Position numbers and translations under genes: made by a program
Shown: positions 49,811 to 64,000 of the stretch, piece after piece
Layout: each line of letters starts with the position of its first letter
Position numbering within the stretch: the first letter of the stretch is position 1
Notes under the pieces: model-generated
Databases searched by the model: none
The model's input: only the letters and a program-made list of their open reading frames with translations
Told to the model about the DNA's origin: nothing
Assembly: GCA_009746045.1 (NCBI GenBank)
Contig: RPFO01000072.1
Location: 218,105-282,104, forward strand
Direction of reading: 5' to 3'
Source of the DNA: Mesostigma viride
Lineage: Eukaryota > Streptophyta > Mesostigmatophyceae > Mesostigmatales > Mesostigmataceae
Length of the DNA: 64,000 bases

Positions 49811-52800
49811 CATGCGCGCAAGAATGAGGGGGATCGCATGCGCACAAGAATGAGGGGGATCGCATGCGCACAAGAATGAGGGGGATCGCATGCGCACAAG
49901 AATGAGGGGGATCGCATGCGCGCAAGAATGAGGGGGATCGCATGCGCACAAGAATGAGGGGGATCGCATGCGCACAAGAATGAGGGGGATCGCATGCGCA
50001 CAAGAATGAGGGGGATCGCATGCGCACAAGAATGAGGGGGATCGCATGCGCACAAGAATGAGGGGGATCGCATGCGCACAAGAATGAGGGGGATCGCATG
50101 CGCACAAGAATGAGGGGGATCGCATGCGCACAAGAATGAGGGGGATCGCATGCGCACAAGAATGAGGGGGATCGCATGCGCACAAGAATGAGGGGGATCG
50201 CATGCGCACAAGAATGAGGGGGATCGCATGCGCACAAGAATGAGGGGGATCGCATGCGCACAAGAATGAGGGGGATCGCATGCGCACAAGAATGAGGGGG
50301 ATCGCATGCGCACAAGAATGAGGGGGATCGCATGCGCACAAGAATGAGGGGGATCGCATGCGCACAAGAATGAGGGGGATCGCATGCGCACAAGAATGAG
50401 GGGGATCGCATGCGCACAAGAATGAGGGGGATCGCATGCGCACAAGAATGAGGGGGATCGCATGCGCACAAGAATGAGGGGGATCGCATGCGCACAAGAA
50501 TGAGGGGGATCGCATGCGCACAAGAATGAGGGGGATCGCATGCGCACAAGAATGAGGGGGATCGCATGCGCACAAGAATGAGGGGGATCGCATGCGCACA
50601 AGAATGAGGGGGATCGCATGCGCACAAGAATGAGGGGGATCGCATGCGCACAAGAATGAGGGGGATCGCATGCGCACAAGAATGAGGGGGATCGCATGCG
50701 CACAAGAATGAGGGGGATCGCATGCGCACAAGAATGAGGGGGATCGCATGCGCACAAGAATGAGGGGGATCGCATGCGCACAAGAATGAGGGGGATCGCA
50801 TGCGCACAAGAATGAGGGGGATCGCATGCGCACAAGAATGAGGGGGATCGCATGCGCACAAGAATGAGGGGGATCGCATGCGCACAAGAATGAGGGGGAT
50901 CGCATGCGCACAAGAATGAGGGGGATCGCATGCGCACAAGAATGAGGGGGATCGCATGCGCACAAGAATGAGGGGGATCGCATGCGCACAAGAATGAGGG
51001 GGATCGCATGCGCACAAGAATGAGGGGGATCGCATGCGCACAAGAATGAGGGGGATCGCATGCGCACAAGAATGAGGGGGATCGCATGCGCACAAGAATG
51101 AGGGGGATCGCATGCGCACAAGAATGAGGGGGATCGCATGCGCACAAGAATGAGGGGGATCGCATGCGCACAAGAATGAGGGGGATCGCATGCGCACAAG
51201 AATGAGGGGGATCGCATGCGCACAAGAATGAGGGGGATCGCATGCGCACAAGAATGAGGGGGATCGCATGCGCACAAGAATGAGGGGGATCGCATGCGCA
51301 CAAGAATGAGGGGGATCGCATGCGCACAAGAATGAGGGGGATCGCATGCGCACAAGAATGAGGGGGATCGCATGCGCACAAGAATGAGGGGGATCGCATG
51401 CGCACAAGAATGAGGGGGATCGCATGCGCACAAGAATGAGGGGGATCGCATGCGCACAAGAATGAGGGGGATCGCATGCGCACAAGAATGAGGGGGATCG
51501 CATGCGCACAAGAATGAGGGGGATCGCATGCGCACAAGAATGAGGGGGATCGCATGCGCACAAGAATGAGGGGGATCGCATGCGCACAAGAATGAGGGGG
51601 ATCGCATGCGCACAAGAATGAGGGGGATCGCATGCGCACAAGAATGAGGGGGATCGCATGCGCACAAGAATGAGGGGGATCGCATGCGCACAAGAATGAG
51701 GGGGATCGCATGCGCACAAGAATGAGGGGGATCGCATGCGCACAAGAATGAGGGGGATCGCATGCGCACAAGAATGAGGGGGATCGCATGCGCACAAGAA
51801 TGAGGGGGATCGCATGCGCACAAGAATGAGGGGGATCGCATGCGCACAAGAATGAGGGGGATCGCATGCGCACAAGAATGAGGGGGATCGCATGCGCACA
51901 AGAATGAGGGGGATCGCATGCGCACAAGAATGAGGGGGATCGCATGCGCACAAGAATGAGGGGGATCGCATGCGCACAAGAATGAGGGGGATCGCATGCG
52001 CACAAGAATGAGGGGGATCGCATGCGCACAAGAATGAGGGGGATCGCATGCGCACAAGAATGAGGGGGATCGCATGCGCACAAGAATGAGGGGGATCGCA
52101 TGCGCACAAGAATGAGGGGGATCGCATGCGCACAAGAATGAGGGGGATCGCATGCGCACAAGAATGAGGGGGATCGCATGCGCACAAGAATGAGGGGGAT
52201 CGCATGCGCACAAGAATGAGGGGGATCGCATGCGCACAAGAATGAGGGGGATCGCATGCGCACAAGAATGAGGGGGATCGCATGCGCACAAGAATGAGGG
52301 GGATCGCATGCGCACAAGAATGAGGGGGATCGCATGCGCACAAGAATGAGGGGGATCGCATGCGCACAAGAATGAGGGGGATCGCATGCGCACAAGAATG
52401 AGGGGGATCGCATGCGCACAAGAATGAGGGGGATCGCATGCGCACAAGAATGAGGGGGATCGCATGCGCACAAGAATGAGGGGGATCGCATGCGCACAAG
52501 AATGAGGGGGATCGCATGCGCACAAGAATGAGGGGGATCGCATGCGCACAAGAATGAGGGGGATCGCATGCGCACAAGAATGAGGGGGATCGCATGCGCA
52601 CAAGAATGAGGGGGATCGCATGCGCACAAGAATGAGGGGGATCGCATGCGCACAAGAATGAGGGGGATCGCATGCGCACAAGAATGAGGGGGATCGCATG
52701 CGCACAAGAATGAGGGGGATCGCATGCGCACAAGAATGAGGGGGATCGCATGCGCACAAGAATGAGGGGGATCGCATGCGCACAAGAATGAGGGGGATCG

Positions 52801-55800
52801 CATGCGCACAAGAATGAGGGGGATCGCATGCGCACAAGAATGAGGGGGATCGCATGCGCACAAGAATGAGGGGGATCGCATGCGCACAAGAATGAGGGGG
52901 ATCGCATGCGCACAAGAATGAGGGGGATCGCATGCGCACAAGAATGAGGGGGATCGCATGCGCACAAGAATGAGGGGGATCGCATGCGCACAAGAATGAG
53001 GGGGATCGCATGCGCACAAGAATGAGGGGGATCGCATGCGCACAAGAATGAGGGGGATCGCATGCGCACAAGAATGAGGGGGATCGCATGCGCACAAGAA
53101 TGAGGGGGATCGCATGCGCACAAGAATGAGGGGGATCGCATGCGCACAAGAATGAGGGGGATCGCATGCGCACAAGAATGAGGGGGATCGCATGCGCACA
53201 AGAATGAGGGGGATCGCATGCGCACAAGAATGAGGGGGATCGCATGCGCACAAGAATGAGGGGGATCGCATGCGCACAAGAATGAGGGGGATCGCATGCG
53301 CACAAGAATGAGGGGGATCGCATGCGCACAAGAATGAGGGGGATCGCATGCGCACAAGAATGAGGGGGATCGCATGCGCACAAGAATGAGGGGGATCGCA
53401 TGCGCACAAGAATGAGGGGGATCGCATGCGCACAAGAATGAGGGGGATCGCATGCGCACAAGAATGAGGGGGATCGCATGCGCACAAGAATGAGGGGGAT
53501 CGCATGCGCACAAGAATGAGGGGGATCGCATGCGCACAAGAATGAGGGGGATCGCATGCGCACAAGAATGAGGGGGATCGCATGCGCACAAGAATGAGGG
53601 GGATCGCATGCGCACAAGAATGAGGGGGATCGCATGCGCACAAGAATGAGGGGGATCGCATGCGCACAAGAATGAGGGGGATCGCATGCGCACAAGAATG
53701 AGGGGGATCGCATGCGCACAAGAATGAGGGGGATCGCATGCGCACAAGAATGAGGGGGATCGCATGCGCACAAGAATGAGGGGGATCGCATGCGCACAAG
53801 AATGAGGGGGATCGCATGCGCACAAGAATGAGGGGGATCGCATGCGCACAAGAATGAGGGGGATCGCATGCGCACAAGAATGAGGGGGATCGCATGCGCA
53901 CAAGAATGAGGGGGATCGCATGCGCACAAGAATGAGGGGGATCGCATGCGCACAAGAATGAGGGGGATCGCATGCGCACAAGAATGAGGGGGATCGCATG
54001 CGCACAAGAATGAGGGGGATCGCATGCGCACAAGAATGAGGGGGATCGCATGCGCACAAGAATGAGGGGGATCGCATGCGCACAAGAATGAGGGGGATCG
54101 CATGCGCACAAGAATGAGGGGGATCGCATGCGCACAAGAATGAGGGGGATCGCATGCGCACAAGAATGAGGGGGATCGCATGCGCACAAGAATGAGGGGG
54201 ATCGCATGCGCACAAGAATGAGGGGGATCGCATGCGCACAAGAATGAGGGGGATCGCATGCGCACAAGAATGAGGGGGATCGCATGCGCACAAGAATGAG
54301 GGGGATCGCATGCGCACAAGAATGAGGGGGATCGCATGCGCACAAGAATGAGGGGGATCGCATGCGCACAAGAATGAGGGGGATCGCATGCGCACAAGAA
54401 TGAGGGGGATCGCATGCGCACAAGAATGAGGGGGATCGCATGCGCACAAGAATGAGGGGGATCGCATGCGCACAAGAATGAGGGGGATCGCATGCGCACA
54501 AGAATGAGGGGGATCGCATGCGCACAAGAATGAGGGGGATCGCATGCGCACAAGAGGGGGATCGCATGCGCACAAGAATGAGGGGGATCGCATGCGCACA
54601 AGAATGAGGGGGATCGCATGCGCACAAGAATGAGGGGGATCGCATGCGCACAAGAATGAGGGGGATCGCATGCGCACAAGAATGAGGGGGATCGCATGCG
54701 CACAAGAATGAGGGGGATCGCATGCGCACAAGAATGAGGGGGATCGCATGCGCACAAGAATGAGGGGGATCGCATGCGCACAAGAATGAGGGGGATCGCA
54801 TGCGCACAAGAATGAGGGGGATCGCATGCGCACAAGAATGAGGGGGATCGCATGCGCACAAGAATGAGGGGGATCGCATGCGCACAAGAATGAGGGGGAT
54901 CGCATGCGCACAAGAATGAGGGGGATCGCATGCGCACAAGAATGAGGGGGATCGCATGCGCACAAGAATGAGGGGGATCGCATGCGCACAAGAATGAGGG
55001 GGATCGCATGCGCACAAGAATGAGGGGGATCGCATGCGCACAAGAATGAGGGGGATCGCATGCGCACAAGAATGAGGGGGATCGCATGCGCACAAGAATG
55101 AGGGGGATCGCATGCGCACAAGAATGAGGGGGATCGCATGCGCACAAGAATGAGGGGGATCGCATGCGCACAAGAATGAGGGGGATCGCATGCGCACAAG
55201 AATGAGGGGGATCGCATGCGCACAAGAATGAGGGGGATCGCATGCGCACAAGAATGAGGGGGATCGCATGCGCACAAGAATGAGGGGGATCGCATGCGCA
55301 CAAGAATGAGGGGGATCGCATGCGCACAAGAATGAGGGGGATCGCATGCGCACAAGAATGAGGGGGATCGCATGCGCACAAGAATGAGGGGGATCGCATG
55401 CGCACAAGAATGAGGGGGATCGCATGCGCACAAGAATGAGGGGGATCGCATGCGCACAAGAATGAGGGGGATCGCATGCGCACAAGAATGAGGGGGATCG
55501 CATGCGCACAAGAATGAGGGGGATCGCATGCGCACAAGAATGAGGGGGATCGCATGCGCACAAGAATGAGGGGGATCGCATGCGCACAAGAATGAGGGGG
55601 ATCGCATGCGCACAAGAATGAGGGGGATCGCATGCGCACAAGAATGAGGGGGATCGCATGCGCACAAGAATGAGGGGGATCGCATGCGCACAAGAATGAG
55701 GGGGATCGCATGCGCACAAGAATGAGGGGGATCGCATGCGCACAAGAATGAGGGGGATCGCATGCGCACAAGAATGAGGGGGATCGCATGCGCACAAGAA

Positions 55801-58800
55801 TGAGGGGGATCGCATGCGCACAAGAATGAGGGGGATCGCATGCGCACAAGAATGAGGGGGATCGCATGCGCACAAGAATGAGGGGGATCGCATGCGCACA
55901 AGAATGAGGGGGATCGCATGCGCACAAGAATGAGGGGGATCGCATGCGCACAAGAATGAGGGGGATCGCATGCGCACAAGAATGAGGGGGATCGCATGCG
56001 CACAAGAATGAGGGGGATCGCATGCGCACAAGAATGAGGGGGATCGCATGCGCACAAGAATGAGGGGGATCGCATGCGCACAAGAATGAGGGGGATCGCA
56101 TGCGCACAAGAATGAGGGGGATCGCATGCGCACAAGAATGAGGGGGATCGCATGCGCACAAGAATGAGGGGGATCGCATGCGCACAAGAATGAGGGGGAT
56201 CGCATGCGCACAAGAATGAGGGGGATCGCATGCGCACAAGAATGAGGGGGATCGCATGCGCACAAGAATGAGGGGGATCGCATGCGCACAAGAATGAGGG
56301 GGATCGCATGCGCACAAGAATGAGGGGGATCGCATGCGCACAAGAATGAGGGGGATCGCATGCGCACAAGAATGAGGGGGATCGCATGCGCACAAGAATG
56401 AGGGGGATCGCATGCGCACAAGAATGAGGGGGATCGCATGCGCACAAGAATGAGGGGGATCGCATGCGCACAAGAATGAGGGGGATCGCATGCGCACAAG
56501 AATGAGGGGGATCGCATGCGCACAAGAATGAGGGGGATCGCATGCGCACAAGAATGAGGGGGATCGCATGCGCACAAGAATGAGGGGGATCGCATGCGCA
56601 CAAGAATGAGGGGGATCGCATGCGCACAAGAATGAGGGGGATCGCATGCGCACAAGAATGAGGGGGATCGCATGCGCACAAGAATGAGGGGGATCGCATG
56701 CGCACAAGAATGAGGGGGATCGCATGCGCACAAGAATGAGGGGGATCGCATGCGCACAAGAATGAGGGGGATCGCATGCGCACAAGAATGAGGGGGATCG
56801 CATGCGCACAAGAATGAGGGGGATCGCATGCGCACAAGAATGAGGGGGATCGCATGCGCACAAGAATGAGGGGGATCGCATGCGCACAAGAATGAGGGGG
56901 ATCGCATGCGCACAAGAATGAGGGGGATCGCATGCGCACAAGAATGAGGGGGATCGCATGCGCACAAGAATGAGGGGGATCGCATGCGCACAAGAATGAG
57001 GGGGATCGCATGCGCACAAGAATGAGGGGGATCGCATGCGCACAAGAATGAGGGGGATCGCATGCGCACAAGAATGAGGGGGATCGCATGCGCACAAGAA
57101 TGAGGGGGATCGCATGCGCACAAGAATGAGGGGGATCGCATGCGCACAAGAATGAGGGGGATCGCATGCGCACAAGAATGAGGGGGATCGCATGCGCACA
57201 AGAATGAGGGGGATCGCATGCGCACAAGAATGAGGGGGATCGCATGCGCACAAGAATGAGGGGGATCGCATGCGCACAAGAATGAGGGGGATCGCATGCG
57301 CACAAGAATGAGGGGGATCGCATGCGCACAAGAATGAGGGGGATCGCATGCGCACAAGAATGAGGGGGATCGCATGCGCACAAGAATGAGGGGGATCGCA
57401 TGCGCACAAGAATGAGGGGGATCGCATGCGCACAAGAATGAGGGGGATCGCATGCGCACAAGAATGAGGGGGATCGCATGCGCACAAGAATGAGGGGGAT
57501 CGCATGCGCACAAGAATGAGGGGGATCGCATGCGCACAAGAATGAGGGGGATCGCATGCGCACAAGAATGAGGGGGATCGCATGCGCACAAGAATGAGGG
57601 GGATCGCATGCGCACAAGAATGAGGGGGATCGCATGCGCACAAGAATGAGGGGGATCGCATGCGCACAAGAATGAGGGGGATCGCATGCGCACAAGAATG
57701 AGGGGGATCGCATGCGCACAAGAATGAGGGGGATCGCATGCGCACAAGAATGAGGGGGATCGCATGCGCACAAGAATGAGGGGGATCGCATGCGCACAAG
57801 AATGAGGGGGATCGCATGCGCACAAGAATGAGGGGGATCGCATGCGCACAAGAATGAGGGGGATCGCATGCGCACAAGAATGAGGGGGATCGCATGCGCA
57901 CAAGAATGAGGGGGATCGCATGCGCACAAGAATGAGGGGGATCGCATGCGCACAAGAATGAGGGGGATCGCATGCGCACAAGAATGAGGGGGATCGCATG
58001 CGCACAAGAATGAGGGGGATCGCATGCGCACAAGAATGAGGGGGATCGCATGCGCACAAGAATGAGGGGGATCGCATGCGCACAAGAATGAGGGGGATCG
58101 CATGCGCACAAGAATGAGGGGGATCGCATGCGCACAAGAATGAGGGGGATCGCATGCGCACAAGAATGAGGGGGATCGCATGCGCACAAGAATGAGGGGG
58201 ATCGCATGCGCACAAGAATGAGGGGGATCGCATGCGCACAAGAATGAGGGGGATCGCATGCGCACAAGAATGAGGGGGATCGCATGCGCACAAGAATGAG
58301 GGGGATCGCATGCGCACAAGAATGAGGGGGATCGCATGCGCACAAGAATGAGGGGGATCGCATGCGCACAAGAATGAGGGGGATCGCATGCGCACAAGAA
58401 TGAGGGGGATCGCATGCGCACAAGAATGAGGGGGATCGCATGCGCACAAGAATGAGGGGGATCGCATGCGCACAAGAATGAGGGGGATCGCATGCGCACA
58501 AGAATGAGGGGGATCGCATGCGCACAAGAATGAGGGGGATCGCATGCGCACAAGAATGAGGGGGATCGCATGCGCACAAGAATGAGGGGGATCGCATGCG
58601 CACAAGAATGAGGGGGATCGCATGCGCACAAGAATGAGGGGGATCGCATGCGCACAAGAATGAGGGGGATCGCATGCGCACAAGAATGAGGGGGATCGCA
58701 TGCGCACAAGAATGAGGGGGATCGCATGCGCACAAGAATGAGGGGGATCGCATGCGCACAAGAATGAGGGGGATCGCATGCGCACAAGAATGAGGGGGAT

Positions 58801-61800
58801 CGCATGCGCACAAGAATGAGGGGGATCGCATGCGCACAAGAATGAGGGGGATCGCATGCGCACAAGAATGAGGGGGATCGCATGCGCACAAGAATGAGGG
58901 GGATCGCATGCGCACAAGAATGAGGGGGATCGCATGCGCACAAGAATGAGGGGGATCGCATGCGCACAAGAATGAGGGGGATCGCATGCGCACAAGAATG
59001 AGGGGGATCGCATGCGCACAAGAATGAGGGGGATCGCATGCGCACAAGAATGAGGGGGATCGCATGCGCACAAGAATGAGGGGGATCGCATGCGCACAAG
59101 AATGAGGGGGATCGCATGCGCACAAGAATGAGGGGGATCGCATGCGCACAAGAATGAGGGGGATCGCATGCGCACAAGAATGAGGGGGATCGCATGCGCA
59201 CAAGAATGAGGGGGATCGCATGCGCACAAGAATGAGGGGGATCGCATGCGCACAAGAATGAGGGGGATCGCATGCGCACAAGAATGAGGGGGATCGCATG
59301 CGCACAAGAATGAGGGGGATCGCATGCGCACAAGAATGAGGGGGATCGCATGCGCACAAGAATGAGGGGGATCGCATGCGCACAAGAATGAGGGGGATCG
59401 CATGCGCACAAGAATGAGGGGGATCGCATGCGCACAAGAATGAGGGGGATCGCATGCGCACAAGAATGAGGGGGATCGCATGCGCACAAGAATGAGGGGG
59501 ATCGCATGCGCACAAGAATGAGGGGGATCGCATGCGCACAAGAATGAGGGGGATCGCATGCGCACAAGAATGAGGGGGATCGCATGCGCACAAGAATGAG
59601 GGGGATCGCATGCGCACAAGAATGAGGGGGATCGCATGCGCACAAGAATGAGGGGGATCGCATGCGCACAAGAATGAGGGGGATCGCATGCGCACAAGAA
59701 TGAGGGGGATCGCATGCGCACAAGAATGAGGGGGATCGCATGCGCACAAGAATGAGGGGGATCGCATGCGCACAAGAATGAGGGGGATCGCATGCGCACA
59801 AGAATGAGGGGGATCGCATGCGCACAAGAATGAGGGGGATCGCATGCGCACAAGAATGAGGGGGATCGCATGCGCACAAGAATGAGGGGGATCGCATGCG
59901 CACAAGAATGAGGGGGATCGCATGCGCACAAGAATGAGGGGGATCGCATGCGCACAAGAATGAGGGGGATCGCATGCGCACAAGAATGAGGGGGATCGCA
60001 TGCGCACAAGAATGAGGGGGATCGCATGCGCACAAGAATGAGGGGGATCGCATGCGCACAAGAATGAGGGGGATCGCATGCGCACAAGAATGAGGGGGAT
60101 CGCATGCGCACAAGAATGAGGGGGATCGCATGCGCACAAGAATGAGGGGGATCGCATGCGCACAAGAATGAGGGGGATCGCATGCGCACAAGAATGAGGG
60201 GGATCGCATGCGCACAAGAATGAGGGGGATCGCATGCGCACAAGAATGAGGGGGATCGCATGCGCACAAGAATGAGGGGGATCGCATGCGCACAAGAATG
60301 AGGGGGATCGCATGCGCACAAGAATGAGGGGGATCGCATGCGCACAAGAATGAGGGGGATCGCATGCGCACAAGAATGAGGGGGATCGCATGCGCACAAG
60401 AATGAGGGGGATCGCATGCGCACAAGAATGAGGGGGATCGCATGCGCACAAGAATGAGGGGGATCGCATGCGCACAAGAATGAGGGGGATCGCATGCGCA
60501 CAAGAATGAGGGGGATCGCATGCGCACAAGAATGAGGGGGATCGCATGCGCACAAGAATGAGGGGGATCGCATGCGCACAAGAATGAGGGGGATCGCATG
60601 CGCACAAGAATGAGGGGGATCGCATGCGCACAAGAATGAGGGGGATCGCATGCGCACAAGAATGAGGGGGATCGCATGCGCACAAGAATGAGGGGGATCG
60701 CATGCGCACAAGAATGAGGGGGATCGCATGCGCACAAGAATGAGGGGGATCGCATGCGCACAAGAATGAGGGGGATCGCATGCGCACAAGAATGAGGGGG
60801 ATCGCATGCGCACAAGAATGAGGGGGATCGCATGCGCACAAGAATGAGGGGGATCGCATGCGCACAAGAATGAGGGGGATCGCATGCGCACAAGAATGAG
60901 GGGGATCGCATGCGCACAAGAATGAGGGGGATCGCATGCGCACAAGAATGAGGGGGATCGCATGCGCACAAGAATGAGGGGGATCGCATGCGCACAAGAA
61001 TGAGGGGGATCGCATGCGCACAAGAATGAGGGGGATCGCATGCGCACAAGAATGAGGGGGATCGCATGCGCACAAGAATGAGGGGGATCGCATGCGCACA
61101 AGAATGAGGGGGATCGCATGCGCACAAGAATGAGGGGGATCGCATGCGCACAAGAATGAGGGGGATCGCATGCGCACAAGAATGAGGGGGATCGCATGCG
61201 CACAAGAATGAGGGGGATCGCATGCGCACAAGAATGAGGGGGATCGCATGCGCACAAGAATGAGGGGGATCGCATGCGCACAAGAATGAGGGGGATCGCA
61301 TGCGCACAAGAATGAGGGGGATCGCATGCGCACAAGAATGAGGGGGATCGCATGCGCACAAGAATGAGGGGGATCGCATGCGCACAAGAATGAGGGGGAT
61401 CGCATGCGCACAAGAATGAGGGGGATCGCATGCGCACAAGAATGAGGGGGATCGCATGCGCACAAGAATGAGGGGGATCGCATGCGCACAAGAATGAGGG
61501 GGATCGCATGCGCACAAGAATGAGGGGGATCGCATGCGCACAAGAATGAGGGGGATCGCATGCGCACAAGAATGAGGGGGATCGCATGCGCACAAGAATG
61601 AGGGGGATCGCATGCGCACAAGAATGAGGGGGATCGCATGCGCACAAGAATGAGGGGGATCGCATGCGCACAAGAATGAGGGGGATCGCATGCGCACAAG
61701 AATGAGGGGGATCGCATGCGCACAAGAATGAGGGGGATCGCATGCGCACAAGAATGAGGGGGATCGCATGCGCACAAGAATGAGGGGGATCGCATGCGCA

Positions 61801-64000
61801 CAAGAATGAGGGGGATCGCATGCGCACAAGAATGAGGGGGATCGCATGCGCACAAGAATGAGGGGGATCGCATGCGCACAAGAATGAGGGGGATCGCATG
61901 CGCACAAGAATGAGGGGGATCGCATGCGCACAAGAATGAGGGGGATCGCATGCGCACAAGAATGAGGGGGATCGCATGCGCACAAGAATGAGGGGGATCG
62001 CATGCGCACAAGAATGAGGGGGATCGCATGCGCACAAGAATGAGGGGGATCGCATGCGCACAAGAATGAGGGGGATCGCATGCGCACAAGAATGAGGGGG
62101 ATCGCATGCGCACAAGAATGAGGGGGATCGCATGCGCACAAGAATGAGGGGGATCGCATGCGCACAAGAATGAGGGGGATCGCATGCGCACAAGAATGAG
62201 GGGGATCGCATGCGCACAAGAATGAGGGGGATCGCATGCGCACAAGAATGAGGGGGATCGCATGCGCACAAGAATGAGGGGGATCGCATGCGCACAAGAA
62301 TGAGGGGGATCGCATGCGCACAAGAATGAGGGGGATCGCATGCGCACAAGAATGAGGGGGATCGCATGCGCACAAGAATGAGGGGGATCGCATGCGCACA
62401 AGAATGAGGGGGATCGCATGCGCACAAGAATGAGGGGGATCGCATGCGCACAAGAATGAGGGGGATCGCATGCGCACAAGAATGAGGGGGATCGCATGCG
62501 CACAAGAATGAGGGGGATCGCATGCGCACAAGAATGAGGGGGATCGCATGCGCACAAGAATGAGGGGGATCGCATGCGCACAAGAATGAGGGGGATCGCA
62601 TGCGCACAAGAATGAGGGGGATCGCATGCGCACAAGAATGAGGGGGATCGCATGCGCACAAGAATGAGGGGGATCGCATGCGCACAAGAATGAGGGGGAT
62701 CGCATGCGCACAAGAATGAGGGGGATCGCATGCGCACAAGAATGAGGGGGATCGCATGCGCACAAGAATGAGGGGGATCGCATGCGCACAAGAATGAGGG
62801 GGATCGCATGCGCACAAGAATGAGGGGGATCGCATGCGCACAAGAATGAGGGGGATCGCATGCGCACAAGAATGAGGGGGATCGCATGCGCACAAGAATG
62901 AGGGGGATCGCATGCGCACAAGAATGAGGGGGATCGCATGCGCACAAGAATGAGGGGGATCGCATGCGCACAAGAATGAGGGGGATCGCATGCGCACAAG
63001 AATGAGGGGGATCGCATGCGCACAAGAATGAGGGGGATCGCATGCGCACAAGAATGAGGGGGATCGCATGCGCACAAGAATGAGGGGGATCGCATGCGCA
63101 CAAGAATGAGGGGGATCGCATGCGCACAAGAATGAGGGGGATCGCATGCGCACAAGAATGAGGGGGATCGCATGCGCACAAGAATGAGGGGGATCGCATG
63201 CGCACAAGAATGAGGGGGATCGCATGCGCACAAGAATGAGGGGGATCGCATGCGCACAAGAATGAGGGGGATCGCATGCGCACAAGAATGAGGGGGATCG
63301 CATGCGCACAAGAATGAGGGGGATCGCATGCGCACAAGAATGAGGGGGATCGCATGCGCACAAGAATGAGGGGGATCGCATGCGCACAAGAATGAGGGGG
63401 ATCGCATGCGCACAAGAATGAGGGGGATCGCATGCGCACAAGAATGAGGGGGATCGCATGCGCACAAGAATGAGGGGGATCGCATGCGCACAAGAATGAG
63501 GGGGATCGCATGCGCACAAGAATGAGGGGGATCGCATGCGCACAAGAATGAGGGGGATCGCATGCGCACAAGAATGAGGGGGATCGCATGCGCACAAGAA
63601 TGAGGGGGATCGCATGCGCACAAGAATGAGGGGGATCGCATGCGCACAAGAATGAGGGGGATCGCATGCGCACAAGAATGAGGGGGATCGCATGCGCACA
63701 AGAATGAGGGGGATCGCATGCGCACAAGAATGAGGGGGATCGCATGCGCACAAGAATGAGGGGGATCGCATGCGCACAAGAATGAGGGGGATCGCATGCG
63801 CACAAGAATGAGGGGGATCGCATGCGCACAAGAATGAGGGGGATCGCATGCGCACAAGAATGAGGGGGATCGCATGCGCACAAGAATGAGGGGGATCGCA
63901 TGCGCACAAGAATGAGGGGGATCGCATGCGCACAAGAATGAGGGGGATCGCATGCGCACAAGAATGAGGGGGATCGCATGCGCACAAGAATGAGGGGGAT
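49811..64000. repeat. 26-bp satellite array, about 546 copies, running off the window
   Basis: The unit contains GATCGCATGCGCACAAG and GAATGAGGGG. It is head to tail and almost perfectly uniform across 14.19 kb. The only departures seen are GCGCGCAAG instead of GCGCACAAG in two units near the left edge (about 49815 and 49918) and one 4-bp deletion at about 54555. There are no spacers, so it is not CRISPR. Each unit holds a GGGGG run and a 12-bp alternating pyrimidine-purine stretch around CGCATGCGCACA. It starts 46 bp from an MCRS1 exon. Confidence 0.95.

Noticed and set aside
48548-49879. 443-codon plus-strand frame opposite MCRS1 exon 1
   Set aside because: It is an Ala/Gly/Pro-rich shadow of the minus-strand exon, whose end matches the MCRS1 FSDVEA motif and has a good splice donor.
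49617-63987. Three overlapping open frames of more than 4,700 codons on the minus strand
   Set aside because: They are a by-product of a stop-free 26-bp satellite read in three frames. There is no start context or domain, and all three frames show one cyclic 26-residue repeat.
49811-64000. CRISPR array or telomere
   Set aside because: Units are directly adjacent with no variable spacers, and the unit is not a G-rich 6-8 bp telomeric motif.

Overview
This is nuclear DNA of a eukaryote. It has spliced genes with GT-AG introns, a Ty3/gypsy LTR retrotransposon, LINE fragments, microsatellites and a long satellite. Nothing looks prokaryotic: no operons, and no Shine-Dalgarno pattern or terminators were seen. 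GC-rich host exons set in a mosaic of nested retroelements suggest a unicellular or colonial alga (green lineage most likely) or another protist; the species cannot be named from sequence alone. Single-base frame breaks in otherwise coherent genes, one at a C10 run, suggest either recent decay or uncorrected long-read indels.

Layout. (1) 388-2920 (+): a long coiled-coil protein whose N-terminus carries a centrosomin CM1-like motif, predicted to act in microtubule nucleation. (2) 3.8-30.2 kb and 39.7-42.6 kb: nested retroposons. Most belong to two related families, called A and B here, each about 2 kb. They encode one ORF that resembles only LINE ORF1 protein (RRM plus C-terminal domain) and no reverse transcriptase. 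They share a 5'-UTR hairpin, a 3'-terminal hairpin and (TAAT)n-type tails, and are often 5'-truncated. Fragments of LINE ORF2 C-termini (one clear family, plus a probable second one called C) lie among them, with the same hairpin-plus-tail architecture and 7-13 bp target-site duplications. (3) 30236-39703: a nearly complete chromodomain-type Ty3/gypsy element with about 780-bp LTRs that differ at only a few positions, a CTCCT target duplication, an in-frame A_AAA_AAC slippery site directly before the gag stop, and an unexplained extra ORF after pol. (4) 42942-49764 (-): a six-exon gene that I reconstruct as a homologue of MCRS1 (microspherule protein 1), with an FHA domain split over three exons. 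Its third intron holds about 19 copies of a 45-bp minisatellite built from the gene's own exon/5'-splice-site junction. (5) 49811-64000: about 546 nearly perfect head-to-tail copies of a 26-bp satellite that runs off the window. Because the first visible MCRS1 exon begins with a splice acceptor and no start codon, this satellite probably lies in an intron or the 5' region of that gene.

How the parts relate. The two host genes appear functional or nearly so. The retroposon families look like a parasite network in which RT-less, ORF1-only elements depend on LINE machinery supplied in trans. Evidence for this is the shared 3' ends, an inactivating 4-nt insertion shared by two copies, A/B chimeras, and repeated insertion into each other's tails.
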